Origin: Gigantopelta aegis
Lineage: Eukaryota > Mollusca > Gastropoda > Neomphalida > Peltospiridae
DNA length: 64,000 nt
Direction: 5' to 3'
Assembly: GCF_016097555.1 (NCBI RefSeq)
Contig: NC_054702.1
Span: 108,048,227-108,112,226, forward strand
Part shown: in pieces, positions 1-10,270 of the stretch
How positions within the stretch are numbered: position 1 is the stretch's first letter
How the letters are laid out: each line of letters begins with the position of its first letter
Made by a program: the position numbers and the translations under genes
The notes under the pieces: generated by a model
What the model saw: the letters and a program-made list of their open reading frames with translations, nothing else
The model's database searches: none
Told to the model about the DNA's origin: nothing

Positions 1-275
1 TTGTTACCTGTGACACAGTTTGGAAAGTTACATTTATAAGTCATTTATTAAATCGAATGACATCACCTCACATTTTTTGGTATTAATATCATGATTGAAT
101 TAGTTTTAGTATCTACAGTATATAGACAGAATGCAATTGGTTTGAATATTGAATTAAATGAAGGTTTGATTGATTGACTGACATGATATCTATCACTAAG
201 AATATAACCTTATAATCAACTCTTACAATTAAGTGTATTTTGTTTTTCAAGATTTCTTTTATTGAGCAGCTTCCA

Positions 276-521
276 CTGTTACTTAGTGTTCTCAGTGACA
301 TTTGTTCTGTTTGCAGATTTGGAAACAAAGTGTCAGTGTTTGTATTGTATTTACCATCACACTGGCATGCTTTCCGGCAGCGAGTGCTTCCATTAGATCT
401 GTTACTTAGTGTTTTCAGTGACGTTTGTTCTGTTTGCAGATTTGGAAGCAAGGTGTCTGTGTGTGTATTGTATTTACCATCACACTGGCATGCTTCCCTG
501 CAGTGAGTGCTTCCATTAGAT
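276..521 (+). repeat. Tandem duplication, two 123-bp units, of the SLC29 exon acceptor region
   Basis: Two head-to-tail units start at 276 and 399 (both begin ctgttacttagtgtt). Each carries intron end, polypyrimidine tract, tttgcag acceptor and the first 82 bases of the exon. The second unit continues into the functional exon; the first does not. Confidence 0.9.
317..407 (+). pseudogene. Broken upstream copy of the SLC29 exon
   Basis: From the duplicated acceptor the frame reads IWKQSVSVCIVFTITLACFP then AASASIRSVT and an in-frame TAG. There is no good donor. The copy differs from the functional exon by a few substitutions. If the splicing machinery chose this acceptor the transcript would carry a premature stop. 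Confidence 0.75.
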
Positions 522-554
522 CTGTTACTTATGTCAAAGGAGACAGCTGGACAG
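440..554 (+). CDS. SLC29-like exon (TM7 region)
   Basis: Acceptor ttgcag before 440 and donor gtaatt after 554. The exon reads from ATT in phase 0 and leaves one base (G) that completes an Asp codon with the next exon. It encodes IWKQGVCVCIVFTITLACFP followed by a polar loop. Confidence 0.88.
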
Positions 555-3500
555 GTAATTACAGTGCAGTGTTGATATTTTTAAAGCTATCATGGCACTA
601 CAATATCATAAAACTGTCATAGGCTATGGCATGTGTCATAGTATTACATATAAAATAGTGATCGCACAGAGTTCCTGAAAGTTTTCATGGGATTCTTCCC
701 GCACGCTCTGTATTTTTGCAGGATTTTACAAAGTTAGGCACAAATGTTGCAATTCCATGCCCTAGATGCAACTCTGTAGTAACATCATAGCTTTTGATGG
801 TTTTACGATGCTGAGATAGCTTTGAAAATATGTGGCCTGGATTTTATTGACTTGAGAGTAATACTACATTTTTGGTGATGTATTATGGGTTATATTACAG
901 TACCACTAGCTAGTTGGTCAGACTCTTAGTTGTAGTATGAGCAGACTAGCTCAGTGCTAGATCAATACTGGAACACTTTGGAGAGAAGTTGGTGGAACAT
1001 ATTTAACATAAGGAGAAGCTTGTCTTATTATTCTTCTACCGGTCCAACCAGAGGGAACTAAGGCTTTGTGTCCATCCACCTGTCTTATTTCTCGTTCCAG
1101 CCAGTGTACCACGACTGGTATATCAAAGGCTGTGGAATGTGCTATCCTGTCTGTGGGATGGCGCATATAAAAGAACCCTTGCTGCTAATCGAAAAGAGTA
1201 GCCCATGAAGTGGTGACAGCGGGTTTCCTCTTTCAATATCTGTGTGGTCCTTAACTATATGGTCCTTAACTATATGTCTGACGCCATATAACTGTAAATA
1301 AAATGTGTCGAGTGCGTCATTAAATAAAACATTTCCCTCCTTCCATCCACCTGTCTGTTCGTCCATCTGTCTGTCTGTCCCACATATTGTTTTTCAGACC
1401 TTTTTGTTCATAATGCCTCAAGATATGAAAATTTTAGTATCTCTTTATTATATTATTATTATTACAGATCAAGTTTGACTTTCATTAGGATTGGCCCATT
1501 TTTGACAGAGTTTTGGCCCTTGAACTTAGGAGATATACAATGTTGTTGGGTCCAGTAGTGGACATGTCTTGATTTAGCAGTTCTCTCAGCAGAATGCTTG
1601 TTAACTATACTTGAAAACCCTAATGGATAATGTATGTTTGTTGCTTGATATATACATTTTATTGATTTGTGGTTGATATTGTTTTGTTTATTCATTCATT
1701 CATTTCACTCACTGATTTCAGATAAATATTTTACCCCTGTCATATGCTTCCTGTTATTTAACCTTGGAGACTGGGTAGGAAGGACTGCAACATCGTGGAT
1801 CAGTTTGGTAAGTATCTAGTATATCATCATCTTTACTCACCTGCTAATGCTACATGTATTTAGTTATTCAGCAGTAGATACTCTGTTTAATCACTAAGGC
1901 TTAAAGGGACACACCCTAGTTACGTTTATTTGTTAACCATTATGGCATTGTTTTTCGCTATTAAACCCCATTTTTCACAAATAAAATTGCACTTTACTTA
2001 CATTTTATTATTTAGAATACACATTTCCATTCACCTGAAGTGCTTTTTGGTAATCCTGATGTTTGTAAAACCACGAAATGCATTTTTTACATTTTTTCAC
2101 AAAATGTGTTGTCGAGAAAAAACCGTTAAGCAAGCGAGGTCCAATCTATTTTTAATGTCACAGATGTTGGTATATCACGTGACCGTTATCATTTTGGTTC
2201 GGTTTGTTTTCTCGTGCACGGTTCGCGCAATCAACATCCGATTTTTTGTTGTTCATTTGTGAGATTTTTCTTCACAGTTCGTGAACATTTTCAGTAACAA
2301 TAAAGTTCAGACAAGTAAGTGTCTCAATACAAAACGTTACAAACCCTTAAAACCAATAATTTTGCTAAGCATTACGATATCTGGAGAGGGGATACAACCA
2401 GGACAGAACAGTTGGAACATGTCCAGGAGAGGTGAAACGAACGCACCCCAAGTCTGTGAAATTTGTCGTGACGTAGGCATTGTTGTGCTTCTACCGGTGA
2501 CATCAGAATACTAACTTTCAAAATTATTTCAAGCAATTGGGACATGGGTATTCCCATGGTATTTATCGATATAAAACCTGCTTTTTCACTCCATTTGATA
2601 AAAACGTGATCTAAGTGTGTTACAGGTTTGTAGATTAACCAAATTATAATTTATTTTCGCTGGATGGAACTAGGGTGTGCGGCTTTAAGAACAAGTAGCT
2701 TACATAAATTTAGATTCTGTACAGGTTTGATAGTGGTGCTTTGGTTGCTTACAGTTTTGAATTGTGAGTTGAGATCATGAGCAGCCCACATGACTAAGAT
2801 TTTAGTTTTAACACAAAATCAGTTTGCTCGGTAAAATTGCTAGTTTGATTACAGATGACAAAGAATTTGAAAATAACACTGAAGTTGAATAGATTTCAGG
2901 AGCTAATGTATATTAATTTTTCTGTGAAATTGTTCTCTAGTTAGAAGACAGGCAGTGATTTCAAGATTACTGCAGCCAACACTGCTGCCTACTTTTCATG
3001 TTTAAAGTCGTACACCTCACGCTCAGTAGATACAGCCGCATACATTTCTCAGTTTAGCTCATTTGGTTGAATGCTCGCTTGAGATTCTTGCGTTGCAGGA
3101 CTGAATAACCTCAGTGGATCCATTCAAGAGTTTGGGGTTTTTTCTCATTCCATCCAGTGCACCACAAATGGTCAAAGGCTTTGTGCTTTGCCTGTCTGTG
3201 GGAAAGTATATAAAAGATCCCTTGCTGCATTAGGGAAAATGTAGCAGGTTTCCTCTGATGACTATGTGTCAGAATCATCAAATGTTTGACATCCAATAGC
3301 TGATGATTAATTAATCAATGTTCTCTAGTGGTGTCGTTAAACAAAACAAACTTAACATTTCTCAAACAGCCCCCTATTTTCAAAGATTTATAATGAACAC
3401 CCTGACAGCCATTTTTTGCAACTATTACTGCCACTACTGCTGCCTATTGTTCATGCTTGCAGTTATAAAAAACCTCTGCATTCAGTAGATATAGCCACCT

Positions 3501-5325
3501 ACTTTTTATCAAACAGCTTCTTACTTTCAAAGATAATGAACACCCAATGTACATTAATAATAAACTATATTGGACATTCAAATGCATTGGGAATTCTCAC
3601 ATACGTTATTTACCATTGAAGTAGTGGGGAGGGGGTAGGACCATTTTTGACTCATCTATATGAAGTAAAAAGGTAAGATATAGATATTAATTTTCCCACA
3701 ACAGCCCTTGGATCAGTTTCTCACAAACTGTAAGTCTTAAGTCAGTGAAACATGGTTTATAGTTGAATCTGTGAATATTAAGCACAGGAAGAAAATGGTT
3801 TATTTAATGACACACTCAACACATTTTATTTACGGTTATATGGTGTCGGACATATGATGAAGGACCATATAGATACTGAGAGAGGAAACCCACTGTCGCC
3901 ACTTCATGGACTACTACTTTCGATTAGCAGCAATGGTTCTTTTATATGCACCATCCCACAGACAGCACAGCACATACCACGGCCTTTAATATACCAGTCG
4001 TGGTGCACTGGCTGGATATTAAGCACAGAGCACCAAAGTTTATGATAAGCGAGACATTTAATTCTGCAAAATTCTTTTCTTACTTTTTCAGCCAAGTGAC
4101 CGCCATTCATACATTATGTTGCTGCTGTGTTGTCTTAGAGTGGCCTTTATTCCTTTACTCATGTTCTGCAATGCTGAACCTCGCAGTCACCTAAATGTGG
4201 TTTTCGATCATGACGCGTGGCCCATTACATTCATCTTACTTCTGGGCCTCACGAATGGATATTTTGGAACCAGGGTTATGATATATGCTCCACAGTAAGT
4301 AATTATATTCATCTTCTTAAATTAATGTTATTTCTCTAAGTATGAGGTGAGCTCACTTATCTTAAATCATTTACAAAATGTTTTACAGATAAACTAGAAA
4401 AATAAGAATGGAAAATTGTCCAAGAAAATGTCTTTTAAAATCTAGTCTTCAGCTGATGAACTAAGCTGAATCGAAATTTGAAGGAAACTGTTTGAGAAAA
4501 TACAATGTGATAGTGATAACCAAAAAATATTTTCAAAGCCAGGTACTTTTGTTCATAACAATTACATGTGCATGTTTTAAAATATATCATTTAAAACTGT
4601 CCAAAGACTGTTGCACAAACAGGATAAATATCAGTAATCATTTTAAATCTATCAAAATTGAAGGATACATTGTCAGAGATTTTATTTTATGAGAATTGCT
4701 GGTGCAAATTAAAACAAAACCATGTATCATTAAAAAAAACAAATCTTGAGAATAGATTGGTACAAAATAAAATAAAAGTGAACCTTAGTTCATGACTCGT
4801 CTTATTAAAAACAAATTTATCAGTAAGTTTCTCTTCAGTTATATATGCTTAACTATTATAATAAAATGCTAAATACAGTGTGTGTGTGTGTGTGTGTGTG
4901 TCAGTGTGCATATGTTTGTGCCTGTGCATCATGTATACAGTGAAATCCTTATTCGTGGGCTTAAATTTTCGCTGTTTTGCTCAAAAACACATTTCATTGG
5001 ATATTCATGGATCGAAAATGTAATACCATAAATTTGTATTATATATATACATGTATTTTATTATTGTTGTGTTCTTAAATTCATTGACTTCCTTAATCCA
5101 CGAATTGCAAAGAAACTAAACTGTCGTGAACAAAAGTGATTTCACAGTATGTGTTTAATAAGGTTTTTCTTTATACATGGCAGATGATACCCAAACTGAG
5201 GTTCTATTTTCAGACGGGTTACATGGGGTCAAGCAGAGGCTGCTGGTGTGATAATGGCGTTCATGTTGACTTTGGGGCTGGCACTTGGTTCAGGCTTATC
5301 CTTTCTGATAGTCAAGCTGCTCTGA
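440..5325 (+). CDS. Equilibrative nucleoside transporter (SLC29/ENT family), 3' part of gene, four exons
   Basis: Four exons (440-554, 1722-1807, 4092-4294, 5214-5325) join in frame to 171 residues ending in TGA. The order of motifs is that of the second half of ENT proteins: IWKQGVCVCIVFTITLACFP, KYFTPVICFLLFNLGDWVGR, a segment with CNAEPRSHLNVVFDHDAW, then AEAAGVIMAFMLTLGLALGS and a hydrophobic C-terminus. Five hydrophobic segments match TM7-TM11 of the 11-TM family fold. ENT proteins carry nucleosides and nucleobases across the plasma or lysosomal membrane by facilitated diffusion. The aromatic DW-GR motif and the FDHDAW segment resemble ENT1-3 more than ENT4, but I cannot assign the paralogue. 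The gene starts outside the window. It converges on BBOF1. An upstream broken copy of the first exon is listed separately. Confidence 0.9.
1088..1338 (+). repeat. SINE-like element, family B
   Basis: Shares with other copies in this window the blocks 'ccagtgtaccacgactgg', 'gtgctatcctgtctgtgg', 'gcatataaaaga' and a tail 'gagtgcgtcattaaataa'. It contains a private 17-bp tandem duplication of 'tggtccttaactatat'. The tRNA-like head is not clear here, so this may be 5' truncated. Confidence 0.65.
1722..1807 (+). CDS. SLC29-like exon (TM8, DWVGR motif)
   Basis: Acceptor tttcag, donor gtaagt. Encodes KYFTPVICFLLFNLGDWVGR plus TATSWISL. The aromatic-GDW-GR pattern is a hallmark of ENT transporters. 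Confidence 0.88.
1905..2684. mobile_element. TTAA-flanked inverted-repeat element, AGGGACA type
   Basis: Flanking TTAA at 1901-1904 and 2685-2688. Left end AGGGACACACCCTAGTT; the reverse complement of the right end is AGCCGCACACCCTAGTT. TTAA target sites are known for piggyBac-type transposons, so a non-autonomous piggyBac-like element is the leading reading. The 110-residue frame inside has no recognisable transposase motif. Confidence 0.6.
3050..3355 (+). repeat. tRNA-headed SINE, family A
   Basis: Begins with a decayed tRNA-like head (agctcatttggttgaatgctc) and ends 'ctctagtggtgtcgttaaac'. It lies in the SLC29 intron 1722-4092. Confidence 0.75.
3795..4030 (-). repeat. SINE-like element, family B, reverse orientation
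   Basis: Reads as the reverse complement of the 1088-1338 element, with 'catcccacagacag', 'acataccacggcc' and 'gtggtgcactggctgg' blocks. Confidence 0.65.
4092..4294 (+). CDS. SLC29-like exon (TM9-TM10)
   Basis: Acceptor ttttcag, donor gtaagt. Encodes two hydrophobic helices separated by the polar stretch CNAEPRSHLNVVFDHDAW, which aligns by eye with the 'CN-KPR-L-VVF-HDAW' stretch of human ENT1. A SINE-like element ends about 60 bp upstream of the acceptor. Confidence 0.88.
4879..4901. repeat. (TG)n microsatellite
   Basis: About eleven uninterrupted TG dinucleotides inside the last SLC29 intron. Confidence 0.95.
5214..5325 (+). CDS. SLC29-like terminal exon (TM11 and stop)
   Basis: Acceptor ttttcag. 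The first base completes a Gln codon, giving the join APQ-RVTWGQAEAAG. The protein ends LGSGLSFLIVKLL then TGA. ENT proteins characteristically end with TM11 and almost no cytosolic tail, as here. Confidence 0.88.
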
Positions 5326-6387
5326 TTTTAGGCATCTCTGTGTAGACATCATTTCACTGAACAGGCATGGTGCTTTTATTCAAAATTTTAAACAAACTAT
5401 CTAAACAAGGACTAAACAACTCTACATTTACAACAGCCAACCAGGATCTAAGGTTGACAATAGTCACTTTTCGCACCGTTGTTTTGGCTTCATACGTATT
5501 AAATACAACATATCTTGCAATTGGTAATGCTGTGGAGTTTTTAATTTTCCATGGCACCTTTTTTGCTATGGACTATATTTGATTTGATAGGTAGGCAAGA
5601 CATTTATGTATGCAGAATTCTGGTTTTTAATTGCAAGATTTTCTTTATTCACATTCGGGTGCATTAGTAATTTTCAAAAAATAAAGAATTCAATTATAGT
5701 AATTCTAAAAATGGAAGCATCATGTACCCAGTTTGTTGTAGGGAGATGCAAAGTTACGTCATGGGAATACTGACCAGTGTTATTCAAAATCAAATTTGGC
5801 TATAAAATAAAAAACCCAGTCTACTTGTCTGTTAAAATTGTTCTGAGTTTTATATTAAGCAGACAACGCTGTTTACATGTCATTATGTGTTTATTTTTTA
5901 TAATTTTAGACAAAAATAATAACTTTTAGAAGATGTGGGGGGAGAGGGGAGTACCTTTTGTAAAATATATCTTATACAAAAACCTTTGGATATGTTATAT
6001 GTATTGAGTACAAAGCCAAAACAATGGAGAGAAAAGTGACAGCTGTCGACTTTAATTACTTGTCAAACACTGACAGACGTTTTACTGTTTACCTGTGTGC
6101 TTCATTGATGCTAGATATCCAGTCTTGAAACATGGTGCAATATTATTGTATTTTGTCTTATTTTACTATGAAGTGACTGAGGTGTATGTATGCTCGTGTA
6201 CAGTGATAGTAATTTGTAACCTTGACCTACTGAGTTATTTTATAATTGTTTTTAAACAAATGTAAATTAACTGATCCCAATTACTCTGATTATAATATGT
6301 CTACTCTTAGCTTTTTAACATTTTAATGATATAACCTGTGAGTACTGCTATAGCCAATATATATTCATTGACATTGTGCACAATAAA
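5326..6387 (+). other. Probable SLC29-like 3' UTR with poly(A) signal
   Basis: No coding exon is visible after the stop. A canonical AATAAA at 6382-6387, followed by T-rich sequence, is the best candidate cleavage signal. The interval contains a foldback repeat, so the true 3' end could lie earlier (another AATAAA-like site is near 5803). Confidence 0.4.
5405..6070. repeat. Foldback repeat, family C
   Basis: A minus-oriented arm near 5440-5560 and a plus-oriented arm near 5905-6065 both contain versions of 'gatatgtt..ta', 'gaagccaaaacaa' and 'gcgaaaagtgac'. Related arms occur at 25020-25240 and 27180-27720. The arms flank about 340 bp of unrelated DNA. Confidence 0.55.
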
Positions 6388-6837
6388 GATTATTATTGCG
6401 ATTTTGTTACAGAATAATAAATAATTATTGTTCGTTTTATTAGTTTGTATTTTTTCTATGTAAAGAAAAGACCTACTCAGAACAAATAAAAAAGAATAAA
6501 TATTAAATATGAACAGTCAACGGGGGTGTTTCAGATTAATTAAAGCAATCCACATAATACCAAAAATTTATTAAATTAATATATTTATTTTATATTTATT
6601 ACTTTACTATTTTCCAGAGTAGTATGTCCACACATGTTGAATGCTTTTGCACCTACAATATCCATTATTTTTTAAAATAAAAATTGTCTTTCAAACAGTC
6701 TTTGAAAGTGAAACTAATCAGTCAGTGACTAAAAATATGGAAATTTATCTAGTCATCAAATCTTGGCAATACATAGTGATTGCAGGATAAACAGACAGAG
6801 CCTTCAATTAATGCAGACAGTTGTAGACATGGAATGA

Positions 6838-7050
6838 TTTTTGTTTGGCTGGTTATCAATGTCAAAAGCTATGGTGTGTGCTATCCTGTTTGTGGGATGT
6901 GCATGTAAAAAATGCCTGGATAATAATGGGGAAAATATAACAGGTTTCCTTTCTAAGACTAATGTTAAAAATTACCAAATGATTTACATCCAATAGCTGA
7001 CAATTAATAAATCAATGTGCTCCAGTGATGTCCTTAAATAAATCAAACTT
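6838..7050 (+). repeat. Degenerate SINE, family A
   Basis: Recognised by 'ctatggtgtgtgctatcctg', 'attaccaaatgatttacatc' and the tail 'tgctccagtgatgtcctt'. Many substitutions suggest an old copy without its tRNA head. Confidence 0.6.
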
Positions 7051-7427
7051 TTTAACTTTAGCTGCTCATCAATGTATATTTATACGAATGAGATGAACTT
7101 TATTTCATTCTAGATTCAAACTTTTGTTTTCCAGGCTGCGATTGTACCTGTGCACTCCTGTGTGTTTAATGTGAGGCGTGTACTACATCTCTACTTTGAA
7201 GAAATTGCATATCTAAAACAAATTTACATTTAAATTTACTGTATCCAGTTTGCTGTGATAAAAACAACTTTACAAATGAAAAGTCCAAGGGAAAAACAAT
7301 CTAAGTCACGTTTTTGTGAGATGGGGATTTGTTTTCACTATCCTAATCTATCCATAGTATACTAGTAGTTTCATTGTGAGTTGTGAAGCAGGTTAAATTG
7401 TTATGTTGTTTTACTAGGATAACATTT

Positions 7428-7938
7428 ATCAAAGGCTGTGGTATGGGCTATCTTTTCTTTAGAATGGATCTCTTGCAACTAATGAAAAAAAAGTGGCAGG
7501 TTTCCTCTCTAAGACTATAATGTCAAAATTACCAAATGTTTGACACCCAATTTCTGATGATTAATATGCTCTAGGGGCGGGATTTACCTCAGTCGGTCAA
7601 GTGCTCGCTTGAGGTGCTTGCATCGTAGGATCGAATCACCTCAGTGGATCCATTCAACTAATTGTGTTTTTTCCGTTCCAATGTACCACAACTGGTCGAA
7701 AGCTATGGTATGTGCATTCCTGTCTGTGGGAAAGTGCATATAAAAGATCCCTTGCTGCATTAGGAAAATGTAGCGGGTTTCCTCTGATGACTACATGTCA
7801 GAATTACCAAATGTTTGACATCCAATAGCCAATGATTAGTTAATCATTGTGTTCCAGAGGTGTCATTAAACAAAACAAACTTTAACATTTTAATATGCTC
7901 TAGTGATGTCGTTAAACAGAACAAACTTTTTAACTTTT
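7428..7938 (+). repeat. Older SINE A copy split by a younger SINE A insertion
   Basis: Its body runs to about 7574 and its tail resumes at 7890 with 'taatatgctctagtgatgtc'. The interruption is the element at 7575-7889. Confidence 0.75.
7575..7889 (+). repeat. Full-length tRNA-derived SINE, family A, nested, 14-bp target duplication
   Basis: The 315-bp insert begins gggcgggatttacctcagtc (box A-like) with gatcgaatc (box B-like) about 40 bp on. It ends near 'taaacaaaacaaactttaac'. Exact 14-bp flanks ttaatatgctctag at 7561-7574 and 7890-7903 are a target-site duplication of the length made by LINE machinery. This is the best reference copy of the family in the window. Confidence 0.88.
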
Positions 7939-9214
7939 CATTGTTGAAAAACATATTCACTTTAAGCAAATAATGATTAAAGTCCGCAATTTTTTTATAA
8001 TGTCATGTTATAATAATTATTTTTAAAACAAAAAATGAACAAAACCATTGTATGATGTTTAACATTGGTAATATTCTACAGCAGTAATTTAATTTATTCC
8101 AAGGTTAAAAAATTTTTTATGAGGGCACAGTATTTCATGTGAACTGTTGTTCTGTATGTGTGCTGGTATACAACTCTTTTATGTGAACTGCGAACAGTGG
8201 TTAACTGTTACACATTCTACATTTAAAAGTTGCAAATTTCTGAAGAAACCAAATTTCAGTGCAGTTTTGAAACAGTTGCTCAGACTGTCAATTTAATTAA
8301 TGTGATCGAACAGTCTGTTACTAAGGTAAAAATCATGTTAACAGATTTCCAGTTATCTATGATTTTCAAAAAATTTAAGTGTAATTAGCATGTCCATAAA
8401 ACATTCCTTGATCCTTCCTTCAGTATGTTTGTATTGTATCAGCAATGTGTGGACTAATGGAACAGAATGCAATCAAGGTGAACACCCTGTTGTCATTATA
8501 TGACCAACCTTGGACTCTGTACCTGGTTCACCAAACATTTCATCCAGCCTAGCACGCAATAAGGCCATGTAGCTCAGCTTTGTAATGTTATTCGTGTGAT
8601 ATATCACATTGTCATCAAATAAACAGATTATACTGTGTAAAGACAACAACAAAATAATACTCGTCAATCCAAAATTTATTTTCTACAGGAGGAAGACTAC
8701 AAACAGTATTGCTAGTCAATCATGACTTCATCTTACAATCACAGTCCACAGGAAATGCAGTGCTCATTATGTGATAAAACTTAACCGAGACTGAGATTAA
8801 TGAGCTGTAAACAATTATCAACATTTTCATGTGCACACTAGATGATAAGGGGATAATGCTAACAGTGACACACTTTTGAAACACAATGAAAAAAAAAAAA
8901 AAAAAAAATCTTTCAAAATCAAATTTTATGTATGTTTTTTTGGAGGGGATACCAAAAATGAGTATGGTTTTAACATTTTTAAAAAGGTTAATAAATATGC
9001 ACTGCTCTTAAATGACAGTAAGCTTTCAGAGTAGTTTAGTCAGTTGTCTAAAATGTTTCCAATCCCTTGTTTGCATTAACATTCATTCTGCCAACCACCC
9101 ACAAACAATATCGGGCCCACATTCCATTAATGTGATTCCATGTGTAAGTTTATCAATATAGTGTAAAATACACAGTAAATGTTCTATATATACGTTGGTT
9201 TAACAAAGTCTGTG

Positions 9215-9362
9215 GTATGTGGGATGCTAATCAGAAAGACAAGCCCAATACATGGCATGAATGGGTTTCCTCTCATTATGTGTGGTCCTTAATAACATGT
9301 CCGATGCCAGATAACCATAATTAAAATGTATAGAGTGTTCATTAAATGAAACATTTCTTCCT
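9215..9362 (+). repeat. SINE-like fragment, family B 3' half
   Basis: Contains 'gggtttcctctcattatg', 'tgtggtccttaataacatgt' and a 'gagtgttcattaaatgaaac' tail, matching the 3' half of the 1088-1338 copy. Confidence 0.6.
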
Positions 9363-9951
9363 TCTTCTAAATGTATCAAGTTACCCTACAATGCATTTCA
9401 CAATGATCACAAGTAGTGTGAAAAAGTAAGGCAAGTCCATGTCACTTGAGGTGTTCAAATTCTGGTATAGTGTTGACTTCCACCAGATAGTTCTTTTCAC
9501 TATTTTGTTAACAAATGTTACTTTAAATGAACAGAACTCTGTGGCTGCAGTGGGTTTCCTCTCACTTCCCCACAATAAGTGTGCATGTACTTTAAAATGG
9601 GGTGAGGTGTCATTAAACAAACATCCCTTTCCAGATAACCCTCTACAACAAACTATTAAAAGGTATAGCCTTGAGTTTCAAACGTTTGTTTTTAGGCAGT
9701 ATTCTTTATTCAGCTCGATCTTACTATAAAAGAACTGGACCATGTACATCTTATCTTCACAAATGTTTTTTGTCAGGACTTTATTAAAAATATTCAAATA
9801 TCATTCAGGACATAAAATATCCAAACATACTGAACTCTTTGTTTGCTTTAGTACATAAAAACACTCTATCATTATAAAAGTACATATAATTTCACATCAA
9901 AAGCCACCACCTGCAGTAGCTAAATATAAAATAATCTGTTATGGACATCTA

Positions 9952-9957
9952 TTTATT
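9952..9957 (-). terminator. Candidate BBOF1 poly(A) signal
   Basis: AATAAA on the minus strand, about 200 bp after the stop. Several alternative hexamers lie further on (for example near 9780), so the choice is uncertain. Confidence 0.35.
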
Positions 9958-10050
9958 TAATATGATGGATGTTTTTTAATAAAATCCATTAACAATGGAT
10001 TTACTTTCTTTGCCATATGGCAGAAAGAGAACATATTTAATAAATTAAAA

Positions 10051-10206
10051 ATATCACAAGTGTTCATCAACTGTTTATATCGCAAGCGGCTTATCAAGTG
10101 TGGATGGTGTACCGATGTTTGGAATGAAATATCACAAGTGTTCATCAACTGTTTACACTGCAAGCGGCTCATCAAGTGTGGATGATGTACCGATGTTTGG
10201 AATGAC
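10051..10206. repeat. 78-bp tandem duplication at the BBOF1 stop codon
   Basis: Two units, starting at 10051 and 10129 (atatcacaagtgttcatcaa), span the C-terminal codons, the stop and some 3' UTR. The period is 26 codons. In the ancestral frame both copies keep a TAA at the same place. Confidence 0.88.
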
Positions 10207-10270
10207 AGGATGTTTACTGAAATTGTCAGAAACCGTCGCCTGAGTCAGAAAGGTTCTGTCTGGTGATGTT
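10153..10270 (-). CDS. BBOF1: BBOF1 terminal exon
   Basis: Acceptor attttag. Encodes a polar Ser/Thr-rich tail ending STLDEPLAV and TAA. The tail sequence is not conserved with anything I know, so the terminal exon choice is less certain than the rest. Its last 78 bp are tandemly duplicated just downstream. Confidence 0.7.

Larger units (their letters stand above)
6388..9950. other. Intergenic spacer between convergent SLC29 and BBOF1
   Basis: No supported exon. It holds degenerate SINE copies (6838-7050, 7428-7938, 9215-9362, 9540-9625), an A tract near 8889-8907 and simple AT-rich DNA. An antisense frame at 8473-8667 has no recognisable domain. Confidence 0.7.

Noticed and set aside
7575..7640. 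tRNA gene prediction from box A and box B
   Set aside because: The tRNA-like head is part of a SINE with target duplications and lacks a complete cloverleaf.
7738..7750. 'tataaaaga' as a TATA box
   Set aside because: This string is part of the SINE body and recurs in every copy.
8473..8667. 64-residue antisense frame containing ALLRARLDEMFGEPG
   Set aside because: A short protein-like stretch, but no family recognised, no splice sites and repeat-rich surroundings.
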